A stretch of DNA of 64,000 bases from CAYSRJ01 sp964521865 (GCA_964521865.1 CAZFTJ010000008.1:62001-126000); one strand, 5' to 3'. Shown: positions 1 through 9,379, counted from the stretch's first letter. Numbers and translations: made by a program. The notes: generated by a model not told the origin, from the letters alone.

Positions 1-1
1 T

Positions 2-112
2 GCAAAAGCTGGTGAAGTAAAGTCTATGATGCCGCATGATACAACAATGACAATTACCAGCATGACTACCAGCACCTATCCGGTTGCTATCACAGGCAAA
101 ATGAGCGGATAA
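2..112 (+). CDS. C-terminal tail of an unidentified upstream gene (partial)
   Basis: An open frame enters from the left edge and ends at TAA 110-112, giving 36 residues rich in Thr and Met. I do not recognise the family. It is followed by an 89-base gap and then a well-formed gene on the same strand. It could be the end of a real protein or chance open frame; the short length prevents a decision. Confidence 0.3.
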   Translation, partial: AKAGEVKSMMPHDTTMTITSMTTSTYPVAITGKMSG

Positions 113-201
113 ATGCACGATTCTTCAGTACCGGGATTCCGGCGACAGGAGAAACGTTGTCGGCTATTTATCCGTTGTACTGACCTGAGGAGGGGAATAA
201 A

Positions 202-750
202 ATGTTGAGTAAAGAGGAAAAAAAATCTCTTATAGAGCTAGTGAGAGATACAATCAGGGCCCGGCTAAGTGGAAAGCCCCTGCCTAATTTCAGTCCCTCA
301 ACCGAGCGGCTTTCACAAAACTCTGGTGCATTCGTTACGCTACACAAGAGAGGTGCTCTCAGGGGCTGTATCGGATATGTTGAGGCAATAAAACCGCTCT
401 ACCAGTCGGTGAAGGATATGGCACTTGCAGCAGCGTTTCAGGACCCGCGGTTTCCGCCGCTCTCCGAGAGCGAGTTTAAAGACATCGATGTCGAAATTTC
501 CGTCATGTCTCCAATACAGCGGATTACCGATGTCGATGAAATCCAGGTCGGTACGCACGGCATAATAATTAAAAGCGGTTTCTATCAGGGGCTGCTTCTG
601 CCACAGGTGGCAACGGAGCAGGGATGGGACCGGGACACATTCTTGCGTCACACTTGCTACAAGGCGGGACTCGACGGTGACCGCTGGAAAAAACCCGACA
701 CAGAAATTTATGTGTTCTCTGCCGAAGTGTTTTCAGAAAAGGAGCTGTAA
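202..750 (+). CDS. amrA: AMMECR1-domain protein (AmmeMemoRadiSam system protein A)
   Basis: The 182-residue protein carries the family hallmark LRGCIG at residues 53-58, followed by the conserved block on 'DPRFPPLSESEF' and 'DVEISVMSP' typical of AMMECR1 proteins, and its length matches single-domain bacterial members. The biochemical role of the family is not settled; in many prokaryotes it is found with MEMO1-like and radical-SAM partners, neither of which lies within this window. The start is supported by a strong GGAGGGG ribosome site at about 188-195. It is followed on the opposite strand by a decayed gene, so it is probably the last gene of its transcript. Assignment to the family is secure, function is not. 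Confidence 0.9.
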   Translation: MLSKEEKKSLIELVRDTIRARLSGKPLPNFSPSTERLSQNSGAFVTLHKRGALRGCIGYVEAIKPLYQSVKDMALAAAFQDPRFPPLSESEFKDIDVEISVMSPIQRITDVDEIQVGTHGIIIKSGFYQGLLLPQVATEQGWDRDTFLRHTCYKAGLDGDRWKKPDTEIYVFSAEVFSEKEL

Positions 751-852
751 GCAGGCTTAGAAGTGGCGTACGTCCTTTACAAGATGTATCCCTGGCGGGA
801 CCAAGTATCAAAAAGTAACTTGTTCGAAATTACTTGGAATGGGACGCAATCA

Positions 853-1545
853 CTATAAAAGAGGCTTCAGCGCAGTGATGATCCGTTGGGCTGTTTTTCC
901 GTCAGTAGAGGTGTATGTGTCCTCCACTATCTTTTTCTGAACCCCCGTGTATCTTTCCGGATGTTCGATGTTATTCCTGATAACATCAGGTAAATCTTAA
1001 AGCAGCGACACCACATCACCTGCAGCTCATATTTTTTTCTTTTACTTCCGTAAAGGAATCGTAAACCGCTTTTGTTGTTAAGAAATATCACGGGGCGGAG
1101 AAATGCGATGTGCTCGCAGGAGACACCGGAAACATCAGTGATTAGGAGATCGGCCACAGCCAAAACCGGCACAATATCGTAGATTATATTGCTGTTTTCA
1201 AGGATAAGTATATTCTTTTTGTCCCTTATATTATCCTTTAGCCTGTTCACGAGTGCCTGCCTGTATGCATAGAGGTTCGGGTGAAGCTTGATTATAAGCT
1301 GGTACTCTCCGGGAAAGTAATCAGGCATTTCTAGGCCGAATTTCCTGAAAGACGAGTTTCCCATACCGTCCATCCATGTCGGTGCTTAGAGTACTGTTTT
1401 TTTTTTGGATCGAGTCCCAGACTTCTAATCTCCGCATCACGGCTGTACGTCTTTTAAAAATTCTATCAGCCTTCAGGTTGCCGTTCAGTTTTTCTAAAAG
1501 GTCGGTTCTGAAACCGATCTGTTTTATCGAGCCGTTAATGTAAAA
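853..1545 (-). pseudogene. decayed CDP-glycerol glycerophosphotransferase-like gene
   Basis: Read on the minus strand, the stretch matches the C-terminal two thirds of the intact paralogues at 5347-6378 and 13569-14633: a substrate-site segment ending in APTW, then 'LIIKLHPN', then 'LLITDVSGVSCEH' and 'RPVIFL'. It is broken repeatedly. A frame change lies near 1450, another at a run of ten A/T at about 1397-1406, the tyrosine codon before APTW is a TAA stop (about 1385-1387), and near 1013 a further frame change leads into a C-terminal piece ('NNIEHPERY' to a TAG at 853-855) that also contains a stop. Residues 927-1373 stay open but cannot make an active enzyme. Clear relic of a third or fourth copy of the family in this locus. 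Confidence 0.82.
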
Positions 1546-1702
1546 TCCTTAAACAGGTTTTCGCCAATTGATGATTCAATGTAAAGAGGTTATATTAAAT
1601 AGAGCATTGATTGTTCAGGATTTCTTCAACAAAATATAGTGTGTACCCTCAAAAAAAAGTCCAGAATTGACTGGGTGTACTCCCTGCCGTCGATGAGCGG
1701 TA

Positions 1703-1729
1703 TTATCCGGACGCAAAGCGTCCGGATAA
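1703..1729. repeat. hairpin repeat, copy 1 (12-bp perfect stem)
   Basis: TTATCCGGACGC, loop AAA, GCGTCCGGATAA form a perfect 12-bp stem. The surrounding block (about 1692-1735, CGATGAGCGGTATTAT...) resembles a second copy at 15404-15446. It sits directly in front of the ribosome site of the glycosyltransferase starting at 1757, so it may act in the 5' leader or terminate upstream readthrough; no U-run follows. Confidence 0.7.
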
Positions 1730-1756
1730 CATATTGAAGGAGAGGCGTTTACCATA

Positions 1757-2557
1757 GTGGATACATGGCCACTTATCAGTGTATGTCTGTTGAGCTTCAA
1801 CAGGCTCGAGTATTTGAGGAAGTGCCTCGATTCCTTCAGGAAAAGCTGCAGCTACCCGAACCTGCAATACATTGCAGTCGACAACGGTTCGATACGGGAC
1901 GTTGTCGATTTCTTGAAATCCCTGGATTTCCTCGATACCATAGTGTTCAACAGCGAGAACATGGGAATGGGCTATGCGATGAACCAGGTTCGAGAGACGG
2001 CGGATGGGGAGTATTTCTTCAACCTGGAGAACGACTGGTACTTTTTTTACCGTTCGGACTGGATGGAGAGAGGAGTGCTTCTCTTTGAAAAGGATAAAAG
2101 GGGCGAGTATGTGAGAAAAAAACCAGAAACACTCCCCCTTGGATTGGTGAAGTATAAGGTCGGAGCCGGGATAGGCAACTACACCAATAACCCTTCACTC
2201 ATGTCGAGGAGGGCGTATGAGGATGTTGGGAAATACCCTCAGTACAGTACAGAGTATAAATACGTATCCGAGGATGTGCATCATGTCGAGTCCCACTATA
2301 TAAAGAGGTTCAGGCAGAAGTATGCATGTACGCTTTCTGAAACGCCATGCGCTGTTCATATCGGCGGCAATACGACAAATCCCAATTACGGCAACAGGGG
2401 CAGGCTGAAATACGATGAGCTCGATGAAAAGCTGCAGGGCAAGTGGAAGGACGGAAAGTGGCATATCACCTATCACTATATGAGGCTCTGGAACAGAATG
2501 AAAATCAGAAAAACGCTGAAAAAAAACGAGGAGTTTGAACGCCGGCGTATGCGGTAA
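1757..2557 (+). CDS. family 2 glycosyltransferase
   Basis: Glycosyltransferase of the GT-A fold, expected to move a sugar from a nucleotide donor at the inner membrane. The N-terminus 'PLISVCLLSFNR' is the standard first beta strand, VDNGS at 41-45 binds the nucleotide, and the usual metal-binding DXD is replaced by 'LENDW' (residues 90-94). 266 residues, short for GT2 proteins with an extra domain, no membrane segment. The start is GTG 1757, preceded by AAGGAGAGG at 1737-1745. First gene of a tightly packed plus-strand run reaching to about 9366. Sugar specificity cannot be read from sequence. Confidence 0.85.
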   Translation: MDTWPLISVCLLSFNRLEYLRKCLDSFRKSCSYPNLQYIAVDNGSIRDVVDFLKSLDFLDTIVFNSENMGMGYAMNQVRETADGEYFFNLENDWYFFYRSDWMERGVLLFEKDKRGEYVRKKPETLPLGLVKYKVGAGIGNYTNNPSLMSRRAYEDVGKYPQYSTEYKYVSEDVHHVESHYIKRFRQKYACTLSETPCAVHIGGNTTNPNYGNRGRLKYDELDEKLQGKWKDGKWHITYHYMRLWNRMKIRKTLKKNEEFERRRMR

Positions 2558-2593
2558 TATGCGCATCCCAGAAAAAATCGAGGATATTCTTTA

Positions 2594-3475
2594 TTGGAAA
2601 CCACAATCAATGCCGTTGTCGTAACCTATAACAACAGGGATCTTCTTGACCGCTGTATCTCGACTGTTGCCGGATCGCTTGAGAAGACACCGTATGCAGG
2701 CAGGATTACCGTTGTCGACAATGCATCGACGGACAGTACGGCTGAGCTGCTTGCGAATTGTTACCCCTCGGTGCGGCATATCAACAACAAAAATAATCTT
2801 GGCCTGACAAAAGCCCTGAACATCGGTATAAAATCGGGCTTCGACTGTGAGTACACCCTGCTTCTGAATGATGACGTGGAATTGTTTCCGGATACGATTT
2901 CGAAGATGATCAGAACCCTGCATAACAACCCCGGTGCAAAGGGTATTCCAGCCTGCCTTATCTACCCAGACGGAAGCGCACAGAGAGTCAAGCTGAATAT
3001 CATCGGTGTTCAGAAACGCATAAAACCTGGAACCAGGTACATCAACTTCGCCGGAACGACCGCATGCCTGTACTATACGGAGATTTTCAAACGGCTTGGT
3101 CTGTTTGACGAATTCTACTTTTTTTACAACGAAGATCTTGATTTCTCACTCCGCGCTAAGAGGGCGGGAATTCGTTTCGTCTTTAATCCCGGGATAAAGG
3201 TGATTCATCATCAGAATAAGGGGAGAAAAAAGGCCAACAGGGCAATCAGGCCCTACTTCTATGCCACAGATTACTATTTTTACCGGAAGAATTACGGTAT
3301 CCTGTTTTCAGCTGTGTACCTTGCTATGGCGCTCACCCACATTGCGTACAGTAGGCGAAAGTTCACTAAAAATAATGAGAACGAAAGGCTACTACTTCTC
3401 CTTGAAGGAAAAAAGAAGCTTAGAGAAACTATCAGGAATTTCAAGAGGCTTTGCAGTGACACCTCTCATTCGTAA
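2594..3475 (+). CDS. family 2 glycosyltransferase (rhamnosyltransferase-like)
   Basis: 293 residues with a complete GT2 domain: 'INAVVVTYNNRD' at the N-terminus, VDNAS at 41-45, the metal-binding NDDVE at 92-96, and the later 'YNEDLDFSLRAKRAG' motif that resembles the catalytic ED motif of rhamnosyltransferase/WbbL-type enzymes. A hydrophobic patch around 'AVYLAMALTHIAY' near the C-terminus may associate with the membrane. The start appears to be TTG 2594. Its end overlaps the next gene by 20 bases, pointing to translational coupling. Confidence 0.85.
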   Translation: METTINAVVVTYNNRDLLDRCISTVAGSLEKTPYAGRITVVDNASTDSTAELLANCYPSVRHINNKNNLGLTKALNIGIKSGFDCEYTLLLNDDVELFPDTISKMIRTLHNNPGAKGIPACLIYPDGSAQRVKLNIIGVQKRIKPGTRYINFAGTTACLYYTEIFKRLGLFDEFYFFYNEDLDFSLRAKRAGIRFVFNPGIKVIHHQNKGRKKANRAIRPYFYATDYYFYRKNYGILFSAVYLAMALTHIAYSRRKFTKNNENERLLLLLEGKKKLRETIRNFKRLCSDTSHS

Positions 3476-4001
3476 AATAAATGCGCTGAGGGTGGTTTCG
3501 GAAGCGCAGGTGATGGGTGAAAAAGCTATTCCCGTACTCGAACGGCGAATCGAAGATGCCCTTTCAAAATGCGGGAGATGTATCATTGCTGTTGCGGGCG
3601 GTCCGGGATGCGGCAAGTCAACGCTTGCCCGCCGGGTAAAAGAAGAGGGGCTTTTTTACATACCTGCAGAAAAATTATTAATTATAGATGATCTTCGTGG
3701 ATCAGCTGAAGAGCATTACTCCAGGAGACAACTGAAAACTGTTATACAAAAGGCAGTCGATAAAGTTGTTTTGCTCTTCGACTACAGGGCCGCAGTATAT
3801 TTGAAGAATGCAGATATTTGTATCATCCTCGATCTTAAGGAGGAACAGCGCCTGAAAAACCTGAAAGCGCGATCTAACAGGGGATACAGAAGATACAGGG
3901 GCAGATTCTATAGCGTTCCTCCCATTCCCCTGCGATGGACGCCGGAAGATGTGTACGTATGCGGCGACATCGGCCTGCTGACAGGAGCAGAACAAGGATG
4001 A
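3456..4001 (+). CDS. P-loop NTPase, small kinase-like
   Basis: Starting from GTG 3456, preceded by CAAGAGG, the protein has 181 residues. A Walker A loop GGPGCGKST at residues 48-56 and short length suggest a nucleoside/sugar kinase-type P-loop protein; a following 'LLIIDDLRG' may be the acidic catalytic region. The frame is open further upstream, but a longer start would lie deep inside the glycosyltransferase, so the short form is preferred. It overlaps the preceding gene and shares an ATGA overlap with the next, so it belongs to the polymer operon. A role in phosphorylating a sugar or polyol precursor is inference; the substrate is unknown. Confidence 0.7.
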   Translation: MTPLIRKINALRVVSEAQVMGEKAIPVLERRIEDALSKCGRCIIAVAGGPGCGKSTLARRVKEEGLFYIPAEKLLIIDDLRGSAEEHYSRRQLKTVIQKAVDKVVLLFDYRAAVYLKNADICIILDLKEEQRLKNLKARSNRGYRRYRGRFYSVPPIPLRWTPEDVYVCGDIGLLTGAEQG

Positions 4002-4705
4002 AGGTCTGTATCGATATCGACGACTATCACAGCTTTCCCCGCTGGGATTGCAGCGATATTCTGCAGGAGCTCTTATCCAGGTTTCCGGATATCAGGTTTA
4101 CTCTTTTTTTTACACCGCTCATGAAAAAGATTCCTCTTACCGATTATCCCCATGCACTGGACGCCGTACGCAGGATGATAAAAGGCGAAAGCGTGGAGGT
4201 TTTTCCGCACGGGCTGACGCATACCAAAATCATAAACGGTGAATTCGGCGGTCTTCCCAGAGCGTGGGCAAGGCGACGCATTCATAAATCCTTTGATAGC
4301 TTAACCAGGGCCGATATTACCGCCGGCAGGGGATTCAAGTTTCCCTGGGACCTGTACAACAGGGCTGCCCTTGACGTGCTTGAAGAAATGGATTGCCTGC
4401 TTTTCTCCCATAAGAGGGTACGCGATTTCAAAGGTCGGCAGGTGTCGTGGAGAGAGGGACAAAAGGTGAAGAAGAGGTACATTCAGACTGCCCACTACGA
4501 TTACGGCAGACCGGCCGGACCGGATGGCGGCTCCGTGATTTACTATCACGGGCACGCGCAGAACATGCGGCACAACGGAATCCGTGAATCCTGCGACAAT
4601 CTGACTGCGGAGCTCAGAGCACTAGGAGCGCCCGGCGATGTAGAGTTTATTTTTTGTTCACAGCTTGCCGGGTCGGCCGGTACATCACCTGCAGGAGTAA
4701 TATGA
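3998..4705 (+). CDS. NodB-like polysaccharide deacetylase family protein
   Basis: 235 residues beginning at ATG 3998, which overlaps the previous stop (ATGA). The N-terminal 'CIDIDDYHSF' fits the Asp-Asp metal/base motif of NodB-homology deacetylases, 'FPHGLTH' fits the second, histidine-containing motif, and 'FKFPWDLYN' could be the third. There is no signal peptide, so it would act in the cytoplasm on a lipid-linked or nucleotide-linked sugar. It sits among glycosyltransferases, which supports N-deacetylation of an amino sugar in the polymer or its linker. Family membership is moderately certain; the enzyme is more divergent than typical peptidoglycan deacetylases. Confidence 0.6.
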   Translation: MKVCIDIDDYHSFPRWDCSDILQELLSRFPDIRFTLFFTPLMKKIPLTDYPHALDAVRRMIKGESVEVFPHGLTHTKIINGEFGGLPRAWARRRIHKSFDSLTRADITAGRGFKFPWDLYNRAALDVLEEMDCLLFSHKRVRDFKGRQVSWREGQKVKKRYIQTAHYDYGRPAGPDGGSVIYYHGHAQNMRHNGIRESCDNLTAELRALGAPGDVEFIFCSQLAGSAGTSPAGVI

Positions 4706-4708
4706 AAA

Positions 4709-5350
4709 ATGGACGAGCGGGAGAAAAAGAAACAGATACGGCGAATCAAACGGAAGATACGGCGGCTGAAGTGGTTTCCCTCGTATCAGGAGTTTTCCGA
4801 GATAGGTATAAAGGGGAAGAGAAACCAAGGAGAGCGCTACCGATACCTCGATTTTCCGCTGTGCAGAGACAAGATTGTGGCCGATTACGGGTGCAATATC
4901 GGCCAGACTTCCGTAAAGGCGGCGATGGCGGGGGCCAGGCGCGTCATCGGCATGGATTGTCAGGAGGATACCATAGACGCTGCGAATACGATTAAGGGCA
5001 TCCTTGATGTCGGCAATCTCGATTTTTACGTTATCGATTTCAATTCCGACCGGTTCGAGGAAGATGCCGGGAAAATTTTCAACGGCGATATTCCCGATAT
5101 ATCCTTTTTTCTTTCCGTATACCGGACAAAGGAGCTCAGGGACAGGGATGGTCTGTTCAGGTTTATCATCGAGAATACTCGTGAAACGGTCTTTTTCGAA
5201 GGACATTCAGACAGGAAAATCGATACACGGGATTACTATGAGGATGTGCTCGGACGTTTCGGCGTAGAATACCGGTTTCTGGGGTACAGCCAGCACGACA
5301 CCCGACCCTTTTTTACCGTCAAACCGCCCGGTCGGAGACCAGTCAGATGA
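4709..5350 (+). CDS. SAM-dependent methyltransferase-like protein
   Basis: 213 residues. A basic N-terminal stretch (about residues 5-25) is followed by 'IVADYGCNIGQTSVKAA', which fits motif I of class I SAM-dependent methyltransferases, and 'RVIGMDCQEDTIDAA', which fits the acidic residue that binds the SAM ribose. It starts four bases after the deacetylase-like gene and overlaps the next start by four bases. Methylation of a sugar or capping of the chain end is plausible from context, but nothing in the sequence fixes the substrate. Confidence 0.7.
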   Translation: MDEREKKKQIRRIKRKIRRLKWFPSYQEFSEIGIKGKRNQGERYRYLDFPLCRDKIVADYGCNIGQTSVKAAMAGARRVIGMDCQEDTIDAANTIKGILDVGNLDFYVIDFNSDRFEEDAGKIFNGDIPDISFFLSVYRTKELRDRDGLFRFIIENTRETVFFEGHSDRKIDTRDYYEDVLGRFGVEYRFLGYSQHDTRPFFTVKPPGRRPVR

Positions 5351-6378
5351 AACCTGCATACTTTATTGCAAACTCGCCGCACTATTTACCGACCGTGCTT
5401 CCCCTCATAGGGGAGACAGGAGGAACACTTGTCACCTTCACCAGGCGCATTGAACGGTATATCCCGAAAGCACTCAGGAGTAATTTTACGGTTCGGTACT
5501 TTTTGCATTACAGGAGCCTTCTGAGACATTTTGAAGAACTGTCGGTAGATGTGGTGGTGCATCCGAGCTTTTCGATACAGTACTTTAAAAACCGGCCGGG
5601 TGTACGTCATGTCCAGATTTTTCACGGTACGAGCGATAAACCGTTTAATTTTCATCCAAGTCTCGCAAGATACGACCTTATTACAGTACCAGGCCCCAAG
5701 ATGAAGGAAGACATTATTAAAAAAGGCCTTGCGCCGGTTGAACGTATTGCAGTTGTCGGATATCCGAAGATCGATGCATTTCTGCACTCTGATTTCGACC
5801 CGGATGCTTTCAGAAAGGAGATCGGACTCGATCCGGGGAGAAAAACGATTCTGTACTCCCCAACATGGGATGATCCCGATCACTATTCGAGCCTTGCACG
5901 GTTTATGATTTCCGTATTGAGGTCATTTACCCGGTATAATGTGATTATAAAGCTTCATCCAAATACTCTGCGGTACAGGCCGTGGCACATTGTAAGGGCA
6001 TACATAGCAAAGGGGGAAAATAGTTTTATCTTTCTGAAAACCAGTAGTATATTACCGTTCATGGCGGTTTCCGACATACTTCTCACGGATATTTCGTCGG
6101 TATCCCATGAATATCTCCCGTTTAACCGGCCGATGGTTTTTCTCAATCCCTTACCGGGACATGAAATCCCTGAAGAACATACGTGGATATGGCGTTGTGG
6201 AGATGTGGTTTCAGAGGTGAAAGACCTGCAGCGGGTTGTGCGGGAAAACATCGATAATCCCGATAGGTATTACAAGGAGAGAGGGGCCGCACGAAAGCTC
6301 GTTTTTCTCGATTTTGACGGAAAATCCGCCTTTCGTGTTAAAAACGCGTTGATAGGGACAATGAAGAAGACTCGTTGA
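5347..6378 (+). CDS. CDP-glycerol glycerophosphotransferase family protein (TagB/TagF-like)
   Basis: 343 residues covering a GT-B-like polyol-phosphate transferase domain. Seen motifs are 'VQIFHGTSDKP' (the His of the active site in TagF-type enzymes), 'TILYSPTWDD', 'NVIIKLHPN' and 'DILLTDISSVSHEY'. These enzymes transfer glycerol-phosphate (or ribitol-phosphate) from a CDP donor to a membrane-linked acceptor in teichoic-acid synthesis. No N-terminal membrane helix is present. It overlaps the methyltransferase-like gene by four bases. Related intact copies lie at 8272-9366 and 13569-14633. Whether glycerol is the real polyol is unproven. Confidence 0.85.
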   Translation: MKPAYFIANSPHYLPTVLPLIGETGGTLVTFTRRIERYIPKALRSNFTVRYFLHYRSLLRHFEELSVDVVVHPSFSIQYFKNRPGVRHVQIFHGTSDKPFNFHPSLARYDLITVPGPKMKEDIIKKGLAPVERIAVVGYPKIDAFLHSDFDPDAFRKEIGLDPGRKTILYSPTWDDPDHYSSLARFMISVLRSFTRYNVIIKLHPNTLRYRPWHIVRAYIAKGENSFIFLKTSSILPFMAVSDILLTDISSVSHEYLPFNRPMVFLNPLPGHEIPEEHTWIWRCGDVVSEVKDLQRVVRENIDNPDRYYKERGAARKLVFLDFDGKSAFRVKNALIGTMKKTR

Positions 6379-6411
6379 AGAAAAGTCTCATGATGTGATG
6401 GAGAAAATTCG

Positions 6412-8148
6412 TTGAAAAAAAGCGTTTTTAGTGATGAGCTCAAGTGGAGCGTATCCTATTTGAAGCCGTACTTCCTCGGGTTGTTCGGCATCTTCATCCT
6501 CGTGTTCGGTGAGAACTATTCGATGGCGATGCTCCCGAAGGTAAGCACCAACTTTCTATTCGAGCTTATAACCCCGGAAAAAATACATCTTCTACTAAAA
6601 TACTTCTACATAGCGGTCGGTCTCATTTTCGCCCGTGCTCTTTTCAACTTTCTGGAACGTTACTCGATGCGGATCATTACAGTAACCGTCACCAAAAAAA
6701 TCCGGGACAACTTTTTCCAGCAACTGCTTACCCTCGATATCGATTTTTTTACGAGTAACAAAACCGGGAACCTCATAACAATCGGCGTCAATGATGTGGA
6801 GAATATCAGGATCGATTTCTATCAGGGTATTATCAACTTTTTCAGCAACATAATGATGACGATTATCATTCTTGTAAAGCTGTTCCTTCTTAACTGGACA
6901 CTGACACTCATCAGCCTCGCTATGCTGCCGGTTCTCTACCTGGTCGTGCGGATCATCGGCAACAAGATGCGCATCATCAGCCGCAAACTCAGAAAAAGCC
7001 TCTCCAATGTTTCGATCAACCTGCATGAGACCCTGACCGGGATGGAGGTTGTAAAATCCTTCGCAAAGGAGAAGGAGGAGTACGAATCCTTCAAGGACAA
7101 TACAACGAACTACAAAAAGACATTCCTTCGTCTCGTCAGACTCGAGATGATATTCAGCCCCATCAACGATGTCATCATATACATGTACGGTATACTGCTT
7201 GTAGGCATCGGGGCTATATTCATTATACGCGGTACATGGGACGTAAAGCATCTAACCGAATACCTCATGCTGCTCGGCATACTCTCAGGCCCTGTTATCA
7301 AGATACCCAGGTTTATTTCAAACTATAAGATCGTCACCGCCTCGATCGAAAGAGTGCTCAACATACTGAAGACCGAACCAAGGGTACAGGAGACTGAAAA
7401 TCCGGTTGATAAAAAGATCGAGGGCAGTATGGCGTTTGACAATGTGTTCTTCAGTTACGACGGGGAAAACGATGTAATGAACGGCATACGTTTTGAAGTG
7501 AAAAAAGGAGATATCATTGCCCTTGTCGGTCCTTCAGGGGCCGGCAAATCGACAATTGCGAATCTCATACCGCGGTTCTACGACTGCGATTCAGGTTCAG
7601 TGCTGGTGGACGGCATAAACGTGAAGGAGTATCGCCTGGCTTCGCTTCGGTCGCAGATAGGCATTGTTTCACAAAACGTAATTCTCTTCAACACCACCAT
7701 TACGGAAAATATCAGATATTCAAAAAGGGATGCCACTGAAGATGAGATTGTCAAAGCGGCACGCCAGGCGTATGCCTATGATTTTATTATGGAGCTTCCT
7801 AAAAAATTCGAAACTAATGTTGGTGAAAAAGGAATACGCCTGTCCGGCGGGCAAAAGCAGAGAATATCGATCGCCCGGACCATACTCATGAACCCGCAGA
7901 TCCTTATCCTCGATGAAGCAACATCCTCTCTCGATTCGGAATCAGAACACTTTATCCAGCTTGCGATAAACAACCTCATGAAGGGAAGAACCTCCGTTAT
8001 CATCGCGCACAGGCTGTCAACCATCAAACATGCGACCAGGATACTCGTGATAGACCGGGGACGGATTGTGGATACGGGGAATCATGATGAGCTCATAAAA
8101 CGCTGCGAGCTGTATCAGCGAATCTACAATCTGCAGTATTTCAGATGA
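6412..8148 (+). CDS. ABC exporter, fused membrane and ATPase domains (MsbA-like)
   Basis: 578 residues: an ABC-transporter type 1 membrane domain with about six hydrophobic helices (residues 1-320), then an ATPase with Walker A GPSGAGKST near 374-382, signature LSGGQ near 477, Walker B 'ILILDEATSS' near 500 and the H-loop 'IIAHRLS'. Such half-transporters dimerise and flip lipids or lipid-linked oligomers across the inner membrane. The start is probably TTG 6412. Lying between two glycerophosphotransferase-like genes, it most likely exports the lipid-linked polymer or its precursor; this is inference from position. No separate TagG/TagH-type transporter is visible. Confidence 0.9.
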   Translation: MKKSVFSDELKWSVSYLKPYFLGLFGIFILVFGENYSMAMLPKVSTNFLFELITPEKIHLLLKYFYIAVGLIFARALFNFLERYSMRIITVTVTKKIRDNFFQQLLTLDIDFFTSNKTGNLITIGVNDVENIRIDFYQGIINFFSNIMMTIIILVKLFLLNWTLTLISLAMLPVLYLVVRIIGNKMRIISRKLRKSLSNVSINLHETLTGMEVVKSFAKEKEEYESFKDNTTNYKKTFLRLVRLEMIFSPINDVIIYMYGILLVGIGAIFIIRGTWDVKHLTEYLMLLGILSGPVIKIPRFISNYKIVTASIERVLNILKTEPRVQETENPVDKKIEGSMAFDNVFFSYDGENDVMNGIRFEVKKGDIIALVGPSGAGKSTIANLIPRFYDCDSGSVLVDGINVKEYRLASLRSQIGIVSQNVILFNTTITENIRYSKRDATEDEIVKAARQAYAYDFIMELPKKFETNVGEKGIRLSGGQKQRISIARTILMNPQILILDEATSSLDSESEHFIQLAINNLMKGRTSVIIAHRLSTIKHATRILVIDRGRIVDTGNHDELIKRCELYQRIYNLQYFR

Positions 8149-8271
8149 CTGCGGCCCGGGCAAGACGCTCCATATAGTCCATGCGCCATTTTTTATAAGC
8201 AGCTGTATTAACGGTGGGATAGTTAATTTTGTCTGGGGAGTTTTTATTTAACAGGGGGTTTTCGTTTTTAC

Positions 8272-9366
8272 ATGTTAAATACAGATATCTGGTATCTGGG
8301 AAGGAAGATGTATCAGTTTTCCGAGGTCTGGCCCGTGTACGAACGGCTCGGCGGTCGATTCGTGGTACAGCAGATTTTTATTTCAACCTGGCTCGAGCTC
8401 AATTTTACTCATAAGCCCTTTTCTTGCATCCTGGCAAAGAGCTTCAACAGTTTGCCGAAAAGGGTGCACGGCGCTCTTTTATGCCAGTCTGCATTTAATA
8501 TGGGTATTGAAAAAGACAGGCGTCTGTGCAGGATATTTACCTATCACGGTACAACGGACAAGCTGCTTGGCACAGAGGATGGAAGTCTCTCAGTCGACTC
8601 CTACGACTACTATATGGTGGACGGGGAGAAATTCTTGTGGCAGCTCAGAAAGGCTACGGGGTACAGCCCCGACCTCGATAGAAGAATCGTGAAAATCGGA
8701 AAGCTTCATGCAGACCGCATCATCAATTCACATGCATCAAGAGAAACGCTTTTAAAGAAGCTTCGTATTCCCGACGACGGCAGAAAGATCATTTTATACG
8801 CCCCGACATGGAAGTGGGGCGGCGGCACCTTCAGACGATGTTTCAAGCTTTTCTGCGAGCAGATACCGGAGGATTACATCGTAATCATGAGGCCCCATTT
8901 CAACGACCGCAGCATTACCGGGGATTTCAAGAAATGGCTCCGGCGAAATCCGAAGGAGCATATACTGTTCCGCGATTCCCACGGGATCGATATTACAGAT
9001 CTCATACTTGCGGCAGACTGTCTTATCGGGGACAACTCGGCCGTTAATTACGATTTTCTTTTTACCCGGCGTCCGATGATACTGGTAAAGCATAACGACA
9101 GGGCGTGCATCGATTCGCCTTCGGAGTTCGATGTGAAGAGATGCGGTCCGATTTTCGATCCGGAGAAGGACAGTATCGCAGAAATGATCGCCTCGGTCGT
9201 ACGAGATAATCCGTACAAAGCGGCGATGGATGAGGTGCTCGGCGCCTGTTTCTACTTCAACGACGGAAAGGCGGTTGATAGAACCTGCACCTTTATCGGT
9301 TCCATCAACAGTAATTTCGGGTCATGGCCCGAGGGGCCGGTTACACCTGAACCTGCCGGGGCCTGA
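8272..9366 (+). CDS. CDP-glycerol glycerophosphotransferase family protein
   Basis: 364 residues, more distant from the copy at 5347 than that one is from 13569. Seen motifs: 'FTYHGTTDKLLG' (active-site His), 'IILYAPTWKW', 'YIVIMRPHFND' and 'ADCLIGDNSAVNYDF'. The N-terminal 90 residues contain short hydrophobic segments but no clear signal. Nucleotides 8428-8544 in this gene are repeated almost exactly at 10848-10964. A 123-base gap with nothing recognisable separates it from the exporter. Likely a second polyol-phosphate transferase, for example a priming versus a chain-extending enzyme; this division of labour is only an analogy to TagB and TagF. Confidence 0.8.
   Translation: MLNTDIWYLGRKMYQFSEVWPVYERLGGRFVVQQIFISTWLELNFTHKPFSCILAKSFNSLPKRVHGALLCQSAFNMGIEKDRRLCRIFTYHGTTDKLLGTEDGSLSVDSYDYYMVDGEKFLWQLRKATGYSPDLDRRIVKIGKLHADRIINSHASRETLLKKLRIPDDGRKIILYAPTWKWGGGTFRRCFKLFCEQIPEDYIVIMRPHFNDRSITGDFKKWLRRNPKEHILFRDSHGIDITDLILAADCLIGDNSAVNYDFLFTRRPMILVKHNDRACIDSPSEFDVKRCGPIFDPEKDSIAEMIASVVRDNPYKAAMDEVLGACFYFNDGKAVDRTCTFIGSINSNFGSWPEGPVTPEPAGA
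8428..8544 (+). repeat. 117-bp direct repeat, left copy
   Basis: This internal part of the glycerophosphotransferase-like gene recurs at 10848-10964, 2420 bp downstream, in the same orientation. By eye I find two mismatches (8520 and 8523). It brackets a low-GC segment, so it marks a past duplication or recombination. Confidence 0.95.
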
Positions 9367-9379
9367 AAGGAGCTCATTC

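Noticed and set aside
3261..3455. N-terminal extension of the P-loop protein
   Set aside because: It would lie inside the glycosyltransferase gene; GTG 3456 has a ribosome site and gives a normal kinase-like N-terminus.
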